The notes beneath the pieces are model-generated. The model made no database searches. It worked only from the letters and a program-made list of their open reading frames with translations, and was not told where the DNA came from. Below are positions 32,246 through 38,759 of a DNA stretch of 42,255 bases, piece by piece. The translations under genes were made by a program, and so were the position numbers. Source of the DNA: JAENVT01 sp031373785 (GTDB taxonomy: Bacteria > Actinomycetota > Acidimicrobiia > Acidimicrobiales > Ilumatobacteraceae); the NCBI GenBank assembly GCA_031373785.1, contig JANMNE010000056.1, positions 1 through 42,255 on the forward strand. Direction: 5' to 3'. Position 1 is the stretch's first letter. Each line of letters opens with the position of its first letter.

Positions 32246-32270
32246 TGACTCGGGCTACGACACGTCGGCG
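32246..32270 (+). repeat. Direct repeat, copy 2, at the end of the Lrp-like gene
   Basis: The same 15-base core as 31481-31495, here containing the stop codon (TAG, minus strand) of the Lrp-like gene. If the DNA between the two copies were removed, the SnoaL-like and Lrp-like genes would converge with stops 6 bases apart. Confidence 0.55.
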
Positions 32271-32746
32271 ACGAGGTCGGCGATCGTTCGCAGCACCGTA
32301 CTGCTGAGCGCCAACTGCGTCTCGGTGCGATTGACATCCGGCGACGAGACGACGCGCTGCAGGATCAGGTGGAGGTGGTCGTTGGACCGGGCAACGATGC
32401 GCACCAGCAGGTCGCCGGAGCCGGTCACGGTGTGGATCTCGAGGATCTCGGGGATCGTGCGCAGATGAGCGACCACGCGGGTGTGTGACCCCTGCGAGAT
32501 GGCCAGCGTGGTGAAGGCCAGCACGCCCAGGCCGGCGGCGGTCGGATCGATGTCGGGGCCGTAGCCGACGATCACCTTGCGGTCCTCCAGACGGCGCAAT
32601 CGGGTCAACACCGTGCCCCTCGCGCAGTCGAGCACGCGGGCCAGATCGGAGACCGTGGAGTGTGGCGCTACACGCAGCCGGCCGATCAGGCGCCGATCGA
32701 GCGAATCGAGGGTGGCGGACCGATCATCCAAGGTGAGCACCTGCAC
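32255..32746 (-). CDS. Lrp/AsnC-family transcriptional regulator
   Basis: About 163 residues from GTG 32746. Upstream in-frame starts at 32776 and 32830 would add a Cys-rich stretch (CCAMCSTGSAPC) that looks unlike the family and would leave only 25 bases between divergent starts. LDSLDRRLIGRLRVAPHSTVSDLARVLDCARGTVLTRLRRLEDRKVIVGY is the helix-turn-helix region. The rest (LAFTTLAISQGSHTRVVAHLRTIPEILEIHTVTGSGDLLVRIVARSNDHL) is the RAM ligand domain. It probably responds to an amino acid. It is divergent from the HPPD-like VOC gene, which it may control. Confidence 0.85.
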   Translation of the reverse strand: MQVLTLDDRSATLDSLDRRLIGRLRVAPHSTVSDLARVLDCARGTVLTRLRRLEDRKVIVGYGPDIDPTAAGLGVLAFTTLAISQGSHTRVVAHLRTIPEILEIHTVTGSGDLLVRIVARSNDHLHLILQRVVSSPDVNRTETQLALSSTVLRTIADLVADVS

Positions 32747-32855
32747 AGCGCAAGGAGCACTGCCTGTGGAGCACATTGCACAACATGCGTCGAATGATAC
32801 GCCATACTGATCACGGCTCTTGATCTCCATTGATCATCTTGGTTTCATGGTGCCC

Positions 32856-33482
32856 ATGTCGTTCATCAAGAAGGTCGATCACATCACCTACGCCTGCGAG
32901 GCAGGCACCATCGAGAAGTGGGCGTGGTTCCACATCGAGGTCGAAGGCGGCACCCTGATCAATCGCATCGACGACGTTCGTCCCGGCGATCCCGACAGCA
33001 GCATGAAGATCTGGTGCATCGACTTCGGCGATTTCGGTGTCGCCCTGATCGAAGGCATCGACCGGGCGAAGAAATCACAGGTCACCAAGTTCGTCGATCG
33101 TCACGGCGATCACGCCTGCCAGCACGTGGCCTACGACACCCACGATCTCGAGAAGTTCCAGTCCCACATGCGCGACCTCGGCGGCTCGGCCCGGGGCGGC
33201 ACGCTGGTGCGCAACGACGGATTCGGCGTGTTGAAGCAGATGTTCGCACGCGGCTACTCCGAGGGCGACGCGGCCGAGGCGAGCTTCCCCGAGTACGTGC
33301 AGCGCCCGTCGCTCGGCGACGCCGACGAGGTGCACATCACCTTTGCAGAAGAGACCGGCCGAGGCTTCTACGACCAGATCGAAGATGCCGTGGCTGCTGG
33401 CGACGAGGAGCCCTTCTTCAACTTCTCGAAGATGCCGGCCGACTGGCAGGTCCCGGCAGCCCAGCCGCTGTTGGTGCACTGA
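32856..33482 (+). CDS. VOC-superfamily protein resembling 4-hydroxyphenylpyruvate dioxygenase
   Basis: A 208-residue protein with one VOC (glyoxalase/bleomycin/dioxygenase) domain. FIKKVDHITYACEAGTIEKWAWFHIEV starts the fold with a His metal-ligand candidate. SSMKIWCIDFGDFGVALIEGIDRAKKSQVTKFVDRHGDHACQHVAYDTHDLEKF resembles HPPD closely, including the second His candidate. Full HPPD has two VOC halves and about 350 residues, so this is either a half-size relative or an oxygenase of another substrate. ATG 32856 is chosen; ATG 32847 is nearly as good. Divergence from an Lrp-like regulator supports an amino-acid-related (perhaps tyrosine) role. Confidence 0.8.
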   Translation: MSFIKKVDHITYACEAGTIEKWAWFHIEVEGGTLINRIDDVRPGDPDSSMKIWCIDFGDFGVALIEGIDRAKKSQVTKFVDRHGDHACQHVAYDTHDLEKFQSHMRDLGGSARGGTLVRNDGFGVLKQMFARGYSEGDAAEASFPEYVQRPSLGDADEVHITFAEETGRGFYDQIEDAVAAGDEEPFFNFSKMPADWQVPAAQPLLVH

Positions 33483-33496
33483 ATCGGGCCCTTCGA

Positions 33497-33514
33497 TCGG
33501 GACCTTTGTCCCGA
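33497..33514. promoter_or_regulatory. DosR/DevR-type palindrome upstream of the fasciclin gene
   Basis: TCGGGACCTTTGTCCCGA is a perfect 7-base inverted repeat across CTTT. It fits the mycobacterial DosR/DevR core GGGAC-N4-GTCCC and most of the longer consensus. It lies 57 bases before the fasciclin start, after the stop of the VOC gene. It could equally fold as a terminator for the VOC gene, though no T-run follows. An overlapping alternative pairing, GGGACCT with AGGTCCC (33499-33505, 33520-33526), is also possible. Confidence 0.5.
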
Positions 33515-33570
33515 GCCCACAGGTCCCGCGCCTCTCTCCAGGTCGTCAGCGCATCAGTACCTTCGGCTGT

Positions 33571-34125
33571 GTGACCTCCTCGTTCCGTGTGACCATCATC
33601 GCCGTCCTGACGTTCGCCGTCGGAGGCGCAGCCTGCAGTAGTGACCAGAGCGACGCCGTCGCGACGACCACCATCGCCAGCGCTGCGGCGCCGACCACGA
33701 CCACCACCGCAGCGCCCCAGCTCACCGACATCGTCGGCACCGCCTTGACGGCGGGCGTCTTCACCGAGTTGGCCGGCCTCGTCGTCGACGCCGGGCTGGT
33801 CGAGACGTTGCGTGGCACCGGGCCATTCACGGTCTTCGCGCCCACCGACGCTGCCTTCAAGAAGCTGCCGGTCGAGGCCCTGCACTCCGTCCAGGACGAC
33901 AGCAAGTTGTTGACCACGGTGTTGACGTATCACGTCGTTCCCGGTGCGTTGAAGCTCGCCGATCTGAAGCCGGGCAAGCTGACCACCGTCGCCGGCATCG
34001 ACTTGACCGTCACACGCGATGGCGACACGGTCTCGATCAATGGCGTGCCGATCGCAGCAGGCGATGTTGTCGCCAGCAACGGCATCATCCACGTGATCGG
34101 CGACGTGCTGCTCCCCCCCAGCTGA
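33571..34125 (+). CDS. Fasciclin-domain lipoprotein
   Basis: A 184-residue exported protein from GTG 33571. The signal peptide (FRVTIIAVLTFAVGGAAC) suggests a lipidated Cys at about 21, followed by a Thr/Ala linker and one fasciclin (FAS1) domain from about 53: FTELAGLVVDAGLVETLRGTGPFTVFAPTDAAFKKLP, then TVLTYHVVPGALKLADL and NGIIHVIGDVLLP. FAS1 domains mediate adhesion; actinobacterial examples include MPT70/MPT83. It follows a DosR-like palindrome and is convergent with the acyl-CoA dehydrogenase gene across a hairpin. Confidence 0.88.
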   Translation: MTSSFRVTIIAVLTFAVGGAACSSDQSDAVATTTIASAAAPTTTTTAAPQLTDIVGTALTAGVFTELAGLVVDAGLVETLRGTGPFTVFAPTDAAFKKLPVEALHSVQDDSKLLTTVLTYHVVPGALKLADLKPGKLTTVAGIDLTVTRDGDTVSINGVPIAAGDVVASNGIIHVIGDVLLPPS

Positions 34126-34139
34126 GTCCCGCAGCCTCC

Positions 34140-34184
34140 TGTGGAGTTCATCGCGCCCACCTGCCTACCTCGAACGACTCCACA
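34140..34184. terminator. Hairpin between fasciclin and acyl-CoA dehydrogenase genes
   Basis: The arms TGTGGAGT and ACTCCACA (8 perfect pairs) enclose an imperfect inner stem and the loop CGCCCACCTGCCTACCTCGA. It sits 14 bases after the fasciclin stop and 8 bases after the end of the convergent gene. The loop matches that at 13523-13542 at 16-17 of 20 positions while the stem is unrelated. Confidence 0.7.
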
Positions 34185-34192
34185 CGGGCTCG

Positions 34193-35431
34193 CTATACGG
34201 GCAGATCGCCCGTGGCGGTGCGGGTCGAGCCGTGGTCGCGATAGGCAGCGATCGTTCGTTGGGCGATGCGCATCTGGTGCACTTCGTCGGCGCCGTCGGC
34301 GAAGCGAGCCCAGCGAGCATGCTGATACATGCTGGCCAGCGGCGTGTCGGTCGAGTAACCGAGCGCGCCGTGGACCTGGATCGAACGGTCGATCACACGG
34401 CCGAGCATGTTGGCCACGAAGTGCTTGGCCATCGACACCTCTGATTTGAAGTCGAGGCCCTGGTCGATGCGGTAGGCGGCATGGAGCACCATCAACTTGG
34501 CTTGGTACAACTCCATCGTCGAGTCGGCGATCATCCATTGGATGCCCTGCTTCTCGGCCAGCACCGAGCCGTGTGCGTACCGGTACAGCGATCGGTCGAC
34601 CATCATGTCGAGAGCGGTTTCGGCCTGGGCGATCCAGCGCATGCAGTGCGCCAGCCTGGCCGGACCGAGACGGTACTGACCCAGCAGGTGACCCTGACCG
34701 CGACCGCCGAGCATGTTGTCGTTCGACACGCGCAGGTCTTCGATCACGATCTCGCTGTGGCCGGTTCCGCCGTGCATGGTCTCGACCTCGCGCACCCGGT
34801 TCCAGCCCGGCGAGGGGATGTCGACGATGAACGCCGTGTTTGCGGCCTGTGGCAGGTCGGGGTTGTCCTCCGTGCGCGCCAGCAGGATCGCGAAGGCAGC
34901 GCGGCGAGCGTTGGAGATGAACCACTTGTGACCGTTGATGACCCACTCGCCGCCGTCGCGCACCGCTGTGGTGCGAATCAGCGTGGGGTCGCTGCCCGCG
35001 ACCTCGGGCTCGGTCATCGCGAAGCAACTCATCTTGAAGCCGTCGCACAACGGTCGCAGGTACTTCTCTTTCTGTTCCGGCGTGGCCCAGTGCAAAAGGG
35101 TGTGCATGTTGCCCTCGTCGGGCGCCTGGCAGTTCAACACGAACGGGCCGTACGAGGCCTTGGCCGCCTCGGCCTGCACCATCGCCAACTCGACGTGGCC
35201 GAGCCCCATGCCACCCCACTCCTTCGGCATCTGCGGAAGCCACAGGCCGGCGTCCTTGGCCGCCTGACGCATGCTCATCAGCAGCGAGAGGTACTCCTTG
35301 CGGTCCATTCGCTCGGGATCAGCCATCTTCGCCTCACCGGGCTTCACCACGTCGTCGACGAAGGTCCTGACGCGCAGCCGGATGTCTTCCAGTTCAGGAG
35401 AGAGGGTGAAGTCGATGGCCATGCCGGTCAT
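34193..35431 (-). CDS. Acyl-CoA dehydrogenase
   Basis: A 412-residue flavin acyl-CoA dehydrogenase from ATG 35431 (ATG 35422 is as likely). CFAMTEPEVAGSD and EWVINGHKWFISNA are the FAD- and substrate-binding signatures. MHGGTGHSEIVIEDLRV, the helix region around RWIAQAETALDMM and VHGALGYSTDTPLASMYQHARWARFADGADEVHQ follow. The last motif, with DGADEVH in place of a YEGT segment, resembles the ACAD10/11-type group. Substrate chain length cannot be told. It is convergent with the fasciclin gene and divergent from a lipoprotein gene, 66 bases away. Confidence 0.9.
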   Translation of the reverse strand: MTGMAIDFTLSPELEDIRLRVRTFVDDVVKPGEAKMADPERMDRKEYLSLLMSMRQAAKDAGLWLPQMPKEWGGMGLGHVELAMVQAEAAKASYGPFVLNCQAPDEGNMHTLLHWATPEQKEKYLRPLCDGFKMSCFAMTEPEVAGSDPTLIRTTAVRDGGEWVINGHKWFISNARRAAFAILLARTEDNPDLPQAANTAFIVDIPSPGWNRVREVETMHGGTGHSEIVIEDLRVSNDNMLGGRGQGHLLGQYRLGPARLAHCMRWIAQAETALDMMVDRSLYRYAHGSVLAEKQGIQWMIADSTMELYQAKLMVLHAAYRIDQGLDFKSEVSMAKHFVANMLGRVIDRSIQVHGALGYSTDTPLASMYQHARWARFADGADEVHQMRIAQRTIAAYRDHGSTRTATGDLPV

Positions 35432-35497
35432 CGTCGCACCCGAACCGCGGGGCGCACGAGCCGACGCCGAATGGATGGGCCCAGCTACGTTTGTGCG

Positions 35498-36070
35498 ATG
35501 CGCACCTTGTCGAGACGCAGCGTCGCAGTCGTGGTCCTCGTGATGGCGACATGGTCGTGTTCCTCGTCTGGCGAGTCCGACACATCGGTGGCGCCGGAGA
35601 CGGTCGGCTCGGTGCGGCCCACCACGGCCGCCGGCTCGCCGGGAACGTTCGGGGACCCCGCAGCACTCGGCGATCTGAAGGTCACGGTCAGCAACCCCGT
35701 GATCGAATCCGACGTGGATGGGCCGTTCCTGACCCTGACCGTGCGCGCCGAGAACACGACGTCGGCCGACGTCCCGTCCCCACAGTTCCAACTTCGCTGC
35801 TCGGGCAATCCGACGGGTGGGGCCTGGTTGACGACCTCGACGTTCAAGCAGGAAGACTCGGTGCTATCGCTGTCGTTCAACGAGGGCACCCTCAGCCTGC
35901 TGGCGCCGGGCGACGAGCGGCGCGGCGGGCCGAGACCATCGTGTGCCGCTCCGGCGACCGTGCTTGCCACGCACCTGGTCTTCGACAACGCCGGTGCAGG
36001 CCCACCGAAAGAGAAGCGGGTCACGTGGGCGATCCCCGACGAACTCGTCGCCCAACTGAACGCGACGTAG
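35498..36070 (+). CDS. Hypothetical lipoprotein
   Basis: A 190-residue exported lipoprotein. The signal peptide MRTLSRRSVAVVVLVMATWSC ends with a lipidated Cys at about 21, followed by a Ser/Thr/Pro linker. The rest is a beta-rich domain (LGDLKVTVSNPVIESDVDGPFLTLTVRAENTT, then FQLRCSGN and ATHLVFDNAG) that looks like the DUF4352-type immunoglobulin-like fold seen in many actinobacterial lipoproteins; two Cys may form a disulfide. Function is unknown. It is divergent from the acyl-CoA dehydrogenase gene. Confidence 0.75.
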   Translation: MRTLSRRSVAVVVLVMATWSCSSSGESDTSVAPETVGSVRPTTAAGSPGTFGDPAALGDLKVTVSNPVIESDVDGPFLTLTVRAENTTSADVPSPQFQLRCSGNPTGGAWLTTSTFKQEDSVLSLSFNEGTLSLLAPGDERRGGPRPSCAAPATVLATHLVFDNAGAGPPKEKRVTWAIPDELVAQLNAT

Positions 36071-36116
36071 CACCCAACTGCGGCCGCTCCACGACCGTCG
36101 TGGAGACGGCCAGCGT

Positions 36117-36374
36117 GTGACGGCCACGCTCGAACGCGAGTGGAACGACCGGATGAGCGTCATCGCCTGGCCGCCGGATGCGCTCGACGAGGCCCAAGCC
36201 GCTTCGGCACAGCGCGTTGCGCTGCTCGACCTCCTCGATCAGTGCGCTGCCGCACCGGCGACCCGAGCCGGCCAGGATCACATCCTCGATGCGCTCGACC
36301 TGCAAGACGATGCCTACTACGCGACCGTCGATGCAATGCGCCTGGCGATCGGCCTGCCACCACGCAACGGCTGA
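36117..36374 (+). CDS. Small hypothetical protein
   Basis: An 85-residue acidic, helix-rich protein from GTG 36117 with GGAGACGG about 9 bases upstream; ATG 36153 would shorten it to 73 residues. Residues 15-80 are Ala/Leu/Asp-rich (ALDEAQAASAQRVALLDLLDQCAAA, then HILDALDLQDDAYYATVDAMRLAIGLPPRNG). No signal peptide or known motif. It lies 46 bases after the lipoprotein gene and could share its transcript. I do not recognise it. Confidence 0.55.
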   Translation: MTATLEREWNDRMSVIAWPPDALDEAQAASAQRVALLDLLDQCAAAPATRAGQDHILDALDLQDDAYYATVDAMRLAIGLPPRNG

Positions 36375-36435
36375 CCGAGCGCGAAACGAGCCGATGTCGC
36401 CGCGGCGGCACCGGCTCGTGATCGGATCTAACGGG

Positions 36436-36508
36436 TGGAGGTGCGGGGAATTGAACCCCGGGCCTCAACAGTGCGATTGTTGCGCTCTGCCAACTGAGCT
36501 ACACCCCC
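36436..36508 (-). tRNA. tRNA-Ala (CGC anticodon)
   Basis: A 73-base cloverleaf on the minus strand: acceptor GGGGGTG/CACCTCC, D-arm GCTCAGTTGGCAGAGC, anticodon stem CAACA/TGTTG with loop ATCGCAC (anticodon CGC, reading GCG) and T-arm CGGGG-TTCAATT-CCCCG. The G3:U70 wobble pair, the main identity element for alanyl-tRNA synthetase, is present. The discriminator is A; CCA is not encoded. The TTCAATT T-loop is normal for bacteria. Confidence 0.95.
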
Positions 36509-36559
36509 GTTGGAGATCCTGAGTGTAGCGGTGCGGTCGCAGCGCGACCACGGACAAAC

Positions 36560-37126
36560 TCAGGCGGCGTTGAACCAGTTGGTGTCGGCGTCGCGGTCGA
36601 CTTCGAGTGACCGGATCTGCACCAGCTTGTAGCAGTAGCAGCACAGCGAGATGAACGAGAAGGTGAACGCGTAGACCATCGAGTTGGCCTTGGTGGTCGC
36701 CGCCAGGAAGGCGGTGACACCGGTGACGAGCACCAGCATGAAGAAGACGTTGGCCCGACGGCGACGGACGAGTTCGCGCTGGCTGACCTTGTGCAGGTGG
36801 GCCTGGCGGTGTTGACCGGTGGTGCGATCGATCGTCGCGGCGTGCATGCGCTGGCCGGCCACGGCGGCCGCGGCGCTGCGGTGCATCTGGCCGGGGCGAC
36901 CCGGCGCCGCCGGACGCGACAGCGGTGACGGTGACGCCAGCGGGCGACCCATCGAACGCATCGGCACCATGGTTCGAGTCGGCACCGCACGCTGCAGCGT
37001 GGAGAGCTGGCGACGGAAGTCGGTGACCGATGAATTCGGTCGATTCTCGACTCGAGAGCGCAGGAGCGGTGGGACTAAGACGGCGGCCCACGCAGCGAGG
37101 ACAGCCAATAAAACGATCTTGCTCAT
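36560..37126 (-). CDS. SepX/GlpR-type cell-division membrane protein
   Basis: A 188-residue membrane protein. One N-terminal helix (MSKIVLLAVLAAWAAVLVPP) is followed by LLRSR, a cytoplasmic low-complexity part (about 25-120) with SVTDFRRQLSTLQRAV, a basic RRRRAN, then two close C-terminal helices (about 128-170). The AWAA-LVP-LR start and the F-R-L-L-A segment match SepX of Streptomyces, called GlpR in Corynebacterium, the membrane receptor for the gephyrin-like protein Glp, which binds FtsZ. A MoeA/Glp protein is encoded 2.7 kb upstream on the same strand, and galU beyond that, as in other actinobacteria. The assignment is from sequence resemblance and context; I could not search. Confidence 0.65.
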   Translation of the reverse strand: MSKIVLLAVLAAWAAVLVPPLLRSRVENRPNSSVTDFRRQLSTLQRAVPTRTMVPMRSMGRPLASPSPLSRPAAPGRPGQMHRSAAAAVAGQRMHAATIDRTTGQHRQAHLHKVSQRELVRRRRANVFFMLVLVTGVTAFLAATTKANSMVYAFTFSFISLCCYCYKLVQIRSLEVDRDADTNWFNAA

Positions 37127-37218
37127 CGACTACGCGATTCCCTTGTCAGACATCTGTTCACGATTCCTTCTGAGGTGCCACGCCGGCAAACACGACATTA
37201 ACCGAGGGCGCTGTTTCA

Positions 37219-37241
37219 TTACGAATCTACTACATTCGTAA
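37219..37241. terminator. Hairpin overlapping the moaC stop codon
   Basis: TTACGAAT and ATTCGTAA (8 perfect pairs) around a 7-base loop; the TAA stop of moaC (minus strand) sits in the 3' arm. It may stabilise the mRNA end or contribute to termination before the SepX-like gene. No T-run follows. Confidence 0.4.
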
Positions 37242-37734
37242 CACTGGCTGACACGTTATCAGGTCGCCGGTAGGTTCCCGACCGCCCCCCGGTCTTCTCC
37301 CACAACGCCAGCTCGCCGATCACCATCCCGCGGTCGGCCGACTTGCACATGTCGTAGATGGTCAACGCCGCGATCGCGCACGCATGCAGCGCCTCCATCT
37401 CGACCCCGGTGCGGTCAACGGTGTCGACCTGGGACTCGATGGCCACGTGGTCGTCGCCGATCTCGAAGTTGACGTGCACCGAACCAACCAGCAACGGATG
37501 GCACAGCGGGATCATGTCGCTGGTGCGCTTGGCGGCCTGGATCGCAGCGACGCGGGCGACTGCCAAGACATCGCCCTTGTTGACCTCGCGGTTCGCGATG
37601 GCCGCCGTGGTCTCGGGGGCCATGAACACCTTGCAGCGCGCAACGGCTCGACGGTGGGTCGGGTCCTTGGGCGTGACGTCGACCATGCGCGCCCGTCCCA
37701 TGGGATCGAGGTGGGAGAACGCCAGGTCGCTCAT
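37219..37734 (-). CDS. moaC: Cyclic pyranopterin monophosphate synthase MoaC
   Basis: A 171-residue MoaC, which with MoaA turns GTP into cyclic pyranopterin monophosphate, the first stage of molybdenum-cofactor synthesis. Motifs are KRTSDMIPLCHPLL (about 69-82), VDRTGVEMEALHACAIAALTIYDMCKSADRGM and GGRSGTYRRP, covering the catalytic Lys and Asp region. The start is ATG 37734 (MSDLAFSHLD). It lies 55 bases after the secreted-protein gene on the same strand and is followed by a hairpin that overlaps its stop codon. Confidence 0.95.
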   Translation of the reverse strand: MSDLAFSHLDPMGRARMVDVTPKDPTHRRAVARCKVFMAPETTAAIANREVNKGDVLAVARVAAIQAAKRTSDMIPLCHPLLVGSVHVNFEIGDDHVAIESQVDTVDRTGVEMEALHACAIAALTIYDMCKSADRGMVIGELALWEKTGGRSGTYRRPDNVSASVTNVVDS

Positions 37735-37789
37735 CTAGGTGATCACTCTAGTAAACGCGGGCAGGTCTGACCCGACACCAGCGTCCTGG

Positions 37790-38758
37790 TCAGCCCGGCT
37801 GCACCGCGCCGGTGTCGACAACCTCGAATGCGCTACCGGGAATCCGCTTCAGTTGATCGAGGTCGCTGTCATTCCATCCGGGGTTGGGAGCGCCCTGGAA
37901 GAACCAGTTGCTGCCGTTGTCGGCGACGATCAAGCCGTACCGCTGCATGGCTGTCGCGATGATCTTGGCCTGACCTGTCAGCGAGCCGATGTCGAAGCTG
38001 GCGCTCAGGCGCAGCCGCATCCCCATTGCCGGCAGCGTCGCGTCGGAACTGTTCGACGCGAAGTGGGTCGCCGGCAGCACGAAGCCGCGCTGGGTCTTCG
38101 AGAACGTGACCCGGATGGCGTGGTCGATGAGACCGGCGGCCACCTCGTCGTAGCGAACAAGGCCGGGAAGGATCGGCAACCCCGCGGCGTCGGCGCTGGT
38201 GAAGCCGATCGTGCGCAACACACCCGTCTTGAGGTCGAACTTCGCACCAGACTGCGCGAGCCAACCGGTCGGTGTCGATTGGGCGCCGAACAACTCGAAC
38301 AACTCGCACGTACCTTGCCGGAGCGCCAACACGTGCGCGTCGCTGCCCGCCTCGACCGGGGCAGTAAGCGGGATCGGGAATGGTCCCGGGTCGCTCTCGT
38401 CGCCGTAGGGGTCGTACGTCACGGGCACGAGCGGCTCGGACGCGGGCACGACCACGAACGGGATGCCGAACGTCGACCCGACATCGGGATGCACGAACTT
38501 GCCACCGACCGAATTGATGTGAGCGATGATCTGCGCGCTCAGCGGATGCAGCGGCGCCGAGGCGATCTCCCGGTTCCACGCATTGCTCGCCGGGAAGATC
38601 GAGCAATCCCCGATTCTGGGGCCCGGCGGCCGCAGCCGCTTCGCCGGCACGCTCGCGGTGGCGCCGGTCGAGATCGTGGTAGGCACTGCGGCGGCGACGC
38701 CAGCGACACCGAGCGCGGCGACAACGGTGACCGCAACCGGCCAGCGACCGACGACCAA
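37790..38758 (-). CDS. Secreted protein of unknown function within the molybdopterin cluster
   Basis: A 322-residue exported protein starting at TTG 38758, two bases beyond the moaA stop. A signal helix (about 7-24, PVAVTVVAALGVAGVAA) is followed by a mature domain with CSIFPASNAWNREIASAP, FVHPDVGSTFGIPFVVV, YDPYGDESDPGPFPIP, FTSADAAGLPILPGLVRYDEV and LIVADNGSNWFFQGAPNP. I recognise this as a conserved actinobacterial family without a named function; repeated Asp/Asn/His/Trp clusters suggest carbohydrate or metal binding. Its place between moaA and moaC is odd and may be a passenger. Confidence 0.75.
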   Translation of the reverse strand: MVVGRWPVAVTVVAALGVAGVAAAVPTTISTGATASVPAKRLRPPGPRIGDCSIFPASNAWNREIASAPLHPLSAQIIAHINSVGGKFVHPDVGSTFGIPFVVVPASEPLVPVTYDPYGDESDPGPFPIPLTAPVEAGSDAHVLALRQGTCELFELFGAQSTPTGWLAQSGAKFDLKTGVLRTIGFTSADAAGLPILPGLVRYDEVAAGLIDHAIRVTFSKTQRGFVLPATHFASNSSDATLPAMGMRLRLSASFDIGSLTGQAKIIATAMQRYGLIVADNGSNWFFQGAPNPGWNDSDLDQLKRIPGSAFEVVDTGAVQPG

Positions 38759-38759
38759 G

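Noticed and set aside
32747..32830. ATG 32830 as the start of the Lrp-like regulator
   Set aside because: It would add a Cys-rich segment foreign to the family and leave only 25 bases between divergent start codons.
34481..35497. Long plus-strand frame antisense to the acyl-CoA dehydrogenase, continuous with the lipoprotein
   Set aside because: The lipoprotein has its own ATG and signal peptide at 35498; the upstream part only mirrors the dehydrogenase.
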